A stretch of 26,935 nt of DNA from an uncultured Muribaculaceae bacterium (GTDB taxonomy: Bacteria > Bacteroidota > Bacteroidia > Bacteroidales > Muribaculaceae), in NCBI GenBank assembly GCA_910579605.1, contig CAJTUG010000033.1:1-26935 (forward strand), read 5' to 3'. Positions 25,555 through 26,935 of the stretch are shown one piece after another. Every line of letters begins with the position of its first letter. Within the stretch, counting starts at the first letter, position 1. The notes beneath the pieces are model-generated. The model did not search any database. It had not been told where the DNA came from and worked only from the letters and a program-made list of their open reading frames with translations. The position numbers and the translations under genes were made by a program.

Positions 25555-25577
25555 TTATCGGTTATACTTAAACGATT

Positions 25578-25640
25578 AAAAAACAGAAAGCACTCCTCAA
25601 CCCATGCAAAGGTCTCTCGGAGACCCGGGAAGAAAAGTGC
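25578..25640 (-). terminator. Terminator-like hairpin at the 3' end of the 6S-like RNA, before rny
   Basis: The outer stem pairs 25590-25603 with 25627-25640 (including two G-U pairs and an internal TT/TT bulge). The inner stem pairs 25611-25616 with 25620-25625. On the minus strand the stem is followed after CTTTCTG by six T residues (plus 25578-25583). This is a convincing intrinsic-terminator shape. Confidence 0.7.
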
Positions 25641-25741
25641 GGTTAACAACTCACGTAGAGCGAGGTTTTTCGATGCCGGTAAAGCGCTGTGAAACAGCCG
25701 GTGAGGGCAAACGGGATGAGATTGGCGTAAAATCTTGTTGT
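25578..25741 (-). ncRNA. ssrS: Structured intergenic RNA, probably 6S RNA
   Basis: The 187-base gap between zapA and rny holds no ORF but has dense pairing. A small hairpin GCTG-TTTCA-CAGC lies near 25685-25697 and CTCAC/GTGAG pairing encloses a larger region. The 3' end is the terminator hairpin at 25578-25640. Position is the main reason for the 6S call: ssrS follows zapA in many Gram-negative genomes, and I recall 6S RNA between zapA and rny in Bacteroidales. 6S binds the housekeeping RNA polymerase holoenzyme through a large central bubble. I cannot prove that bubble by eye, and exact ends, particularly the 5' end, are uncertain. Confidence 0.5.
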
Positions 25742-26038
25742 TCAGTCTGTGCCTTCGAGCAAACTGTCGAGGCGTTTTTCGAAATCTTCGAGCAGTTGTG
25801 TCTGGCTGTTTATGAGCTGCGTCTTTCGGTAGAGTATACTGGCGTAGTAGAGCGACAGTTTGGCAAGAGCCACCGTTGGAGAATCCGGATCTATGCCGTA
25901 GAGCAGCTTGCTCATATTCCCGTTGATTTTTTCTATCACGTTCCGGTAAAACGACTCTTCGTCTTCCGGTACCGGGAGCTTGAAAGATTCCACTCCCGAA
26001 ATTTTTACTGTTATTCTATGCTCTCTTTTATTGTCCAT
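25742..26038 (-). CDS. zapA: Cell division protein ZapA
   Basis: This 98-residue protein is expected to bind and bundle FtsZ filaments at the division ring. The true start is the ATG at 26036-26038 (MDNKREHRITVKISGVESF). A beta-rich N-terminal domain contains the family-like ITVKISG and a PEDEESFYRNVIEKIN region. The C-terminal half is a helix that would form the coiled-coil dimer/tetramer, with QLINSQTQLLEDFEKRLDSL. It follows a small coiled-coil gene by 14 bases and precedes the 6S-like RNA. The assignment rests on size, domain layout and context, as ZapA sequences diverge strongly. Confidence 0.85.
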   Translation of the reverse strand: MDNKREHRITVKISGVESFKLPVPEDEESFYRNVIEKINGNMSKLLYGIDPDSPTVALAKLSLYYASILYRKTQLINSQTQLLEDFEKRLDSLLEGTD

Positions 26039-26052
26039 TATCGGTGGACCGG

Positions 26053-26352
26053 TTAAACGGCCCGCATCAAGTCGGCGATACAAGTATCGAGTTCCCGCAC
26101 TATTTCGGAAATCATGGCTCGGGTCTCCTTGGCTTCTGCCGATGTTGGCGCCAATACCGACGATACCTTGAAATGCTCCAGTTCTATCTTGAGCTTTTCT
26201 ATTTGTGTATCGCGGAGGTGCAATTCCGCTTCCAATTGTGTTACCCTTTCTTGTAGCTCAGCATTTTTCTGCTTGAGGCTTGAAAACCGGGTAGCAAGCA
26301 ATTCGGCCTTGTGGCCTATTCGGGTTAATTGCTCTTGGAGGTCTTTTGCCAT
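26053..26352 (-). CDS. Small coiled-coil protein upstream of zapA
   Basis: This 99-residue protein starts at the ATG at 26350-26352, preceded by GGAAAGGA, one of the few Shine-Dalgarno-like sites in the window. A GTG six codons upstream overlaps the promoter and is rejected. Residues 3-62 form heptad-patterned coiled coil (RFSSLKQKNAELQERVTQLE), followed by a short linker and a second helix. There is no signal peptide or membrane segment. Its position directly before zapA suggests a ZapB-like or other division-ring partner, but that is inference; the sequence is too low in complexity to assign a family. Confidence 0.8.
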   Translation of the reverse strand: MAKDLQEQLTRIGHKAELLATRFSSLKQKNAELQERVTQLEAELHLRDTQIEKLKIELEHFKVSSVLAPTSAEAKETRAMISEIVRELDTCIADLMRAV

Positions 26353-26369
26353 TCCTTTCCAAATTTTCA

Positions 26370-26400
26370 CAAAATTAGCAATTATTCCCGCATATTCAAA
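26370..26400 (-). promoter_or_regulatory. Promoter for the coiled-coil-zapA-6S-rny series
   Basis: On the minus strand TTTG (plus 26397-26400), a 19-nt spacer and TAATTTTG (plus 26370-26377) match the phylum consensus exactly. The predicted start near 26363 leaves a leader of about 10 nt before the ATG at 26352. Confidence 0.8.
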
Positions 26401-26492
26401 ATTTTTCTATGCTTTTTACCTTTTTTCCTTGCCTTTGGCGTATTTATTTGAGGGCGATACTTGTTGGTGAGCAATACATTGGGCGTTTTAAG

Positions 26493-26517
26493 GCCTTAAA
26501 GAGGAGCCCTTAAAGGC
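26493..26517 (-). terminator. Candidate terminator of the PCMD-like gene
   Basis: A 9-bp stem with one mismatch (26493-26501 with 26509-26517) and a 7-nt loop lies just past the stop of the last gene. CTTAAAACG follows on the minus strand, so there is no real T run and the call is weak. Confidence 0.35.
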
Positions 26518-26523
26518 AGTCCT

Positions 26524-26935
26524 TTAGTAGGCCATGGCCACATTGTCTACCCAGAATGTGAGGCCGGGAGTGCCCGTATATGGCTCGCCGCTACCCGAAG
26601 AGAACATCAAGACCATGTGGGTGGGCGTGGCTTGGGCGTCTTCCCATCCTACTTCTTTCACAGGCACCAGTTTGCCTTTGGAATTGCGTGCATAGTAGCT
26701 TTTGGCTTCCGGTATGAGGTTCATAGAGTTTTTGCCCTCTTCGCCGTATTTTAATTTTATAGAGTGCTTGTTTACCCACGTAGCGGTATTGTTGCCGAAT
26801 AGTTCTCGGGCAGTGCCTACACGCTTTGCATAGAGGTTGCCATTGCTGTCTTCCCAGCGTTTTTGCAGGAGGACGAAAACTTCAGCACGGTCGTTTCCCG
26901 GGCGTTCCTTTTTCTTGCCGAAGCCGCTGGAATAG
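26524..26935 (-). CDS. C-terminal part of a PCMD-like surface protein (partial)
   Basis: The last 136 residues of a protein run off the right edge; the frame is open to the end of the window. The shorter in-frame start at 26724 is an internal Met. The end reads HMVLMFSSGSGEPYTGTPG followed by LTFWVDNVAMAY, which resembles the C-terminus of the Bacteroidota putative carbohydrate metabolism domain (PCMD, calycin-like). Such proteins are usually surface lipoproteins or secreted proteins. The visible part contains a beta-rich region with many aromatic residues. The N-terminus, including any signal peptide, is outside the window, so localisation and full length are unknown. Confidence 0.7.
   Translation of the reverse strand, partial: YSSGFGKKKERPGNDRAEVFVLLQKRWEDSNGNLYAKRVGTARELFGNNTATWVNKHSIKLKYGEEGKNSMNLIPEAKSYYARNSKGKLVPVKEVGWEDAQATPTHMVLMFSSGSGEPYTGTPGLTFWVDNVAMAY

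Noticed and set aside
25578..25741. TPP riboswitch, T-box or SRP RNA in the zapA-rny gap
   Set aside because: None of their conserved core sequences is present; a 6S-type RNA fits the position better.
1..26935. CRISPR arrays, insertion sequences, rRNA and tRNA genes
   Set aside because: I saw no regularly spaced repeats, transposase motifs or tRNA/rRNA sequence signatures; small degenerate elements could be missed by eye.

Overview
The window looks like chromosomal DNA of a gut-type Bacteroidales bacterium (phylum Bacteroidota; a Muribaculaceae-like relative is possible, but I cannot fix the family without searches). The reasons are several perfect or near-perfect copies of the Bacteroidota promoter (TTTG, about 20 nt, then TAnnTTTG), weak or absent Shine-Dalgarno sites, and phylum-typical families: a GldH lipoprotein, a giant DUF2723 membrane protein, a long SecA with a C-terminal zinc motif, DUF4105, a PCMD-type protein and an RNase Y/PSP1 pair. 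Nearly every gene is on the minus strand, so transcription mostly runs right to left; only lrgA and lrgB are on the plus strand. I see no insertion sequence, CRISPR array, rRNA or tRNA gene.

Layout, left to right. (1) 1-1180: an AT-rich accessory-looking patch with one orphan small protein gene. It has two similar promoters and a 117-bp palindrome in a long leader. (2) 1179-4854: LptF/LptG-type permease, ribBA (riboflavin synthesis) and an unrecognised helical protein, read leftward as one operon. (3) 4855-6119: a divergent control region, then lrgA-lrgB, whose leader holds a terminator-like hairpin overlapping a 12-codon ORF. (4) 6131-11563: DUF2723 membrane protein, NodB-type polysaccharide deacetylase and queG, ended by a strong shared terminator. 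(5) 11649-15130: secA with its own promoter and terminator. (6) 15160-26400: a closely packed series of twelve protein genes, possibly one long transcription unit. In transcription order: coiled-coil protein, zapA, a 6S-like RNA, rny (RNase Y), a ricT/PSP1-like gene, gldH, HAD phosphatase, M24 peptidase, CCA-adding enzyme, queD, queE, DUF4105 protein and a degenerate alkaline-phosphatase-fold protein. (7) 26524-26935: the C-terminal end of a PCMD-like surface protein that continues past the right edge.

How the genes work together. Most are core functions of the envelope (LptF/G, SecA, GldH, deacetylase, DUF2723, DUF4105), RNA metabolism (RNase Y, RicT-like protein, CCA enzyme, queuosine enzymes QueD, QueE and QueG), and division (ZapA with a small coiled-coil partner). 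The points most worth following are: the DUF4105 protein, with a permuted Cys/His arrangement suggesting acyltransferase chemistry, followed by a phosphatase-fold protein that has lost its catalytic residues; the RNase Y/RicT adjacency with a structured RNA and terminator just before rny; the lrgAB attenuator-like leader; and the promoter-plus-palindrome patch at the left edge.
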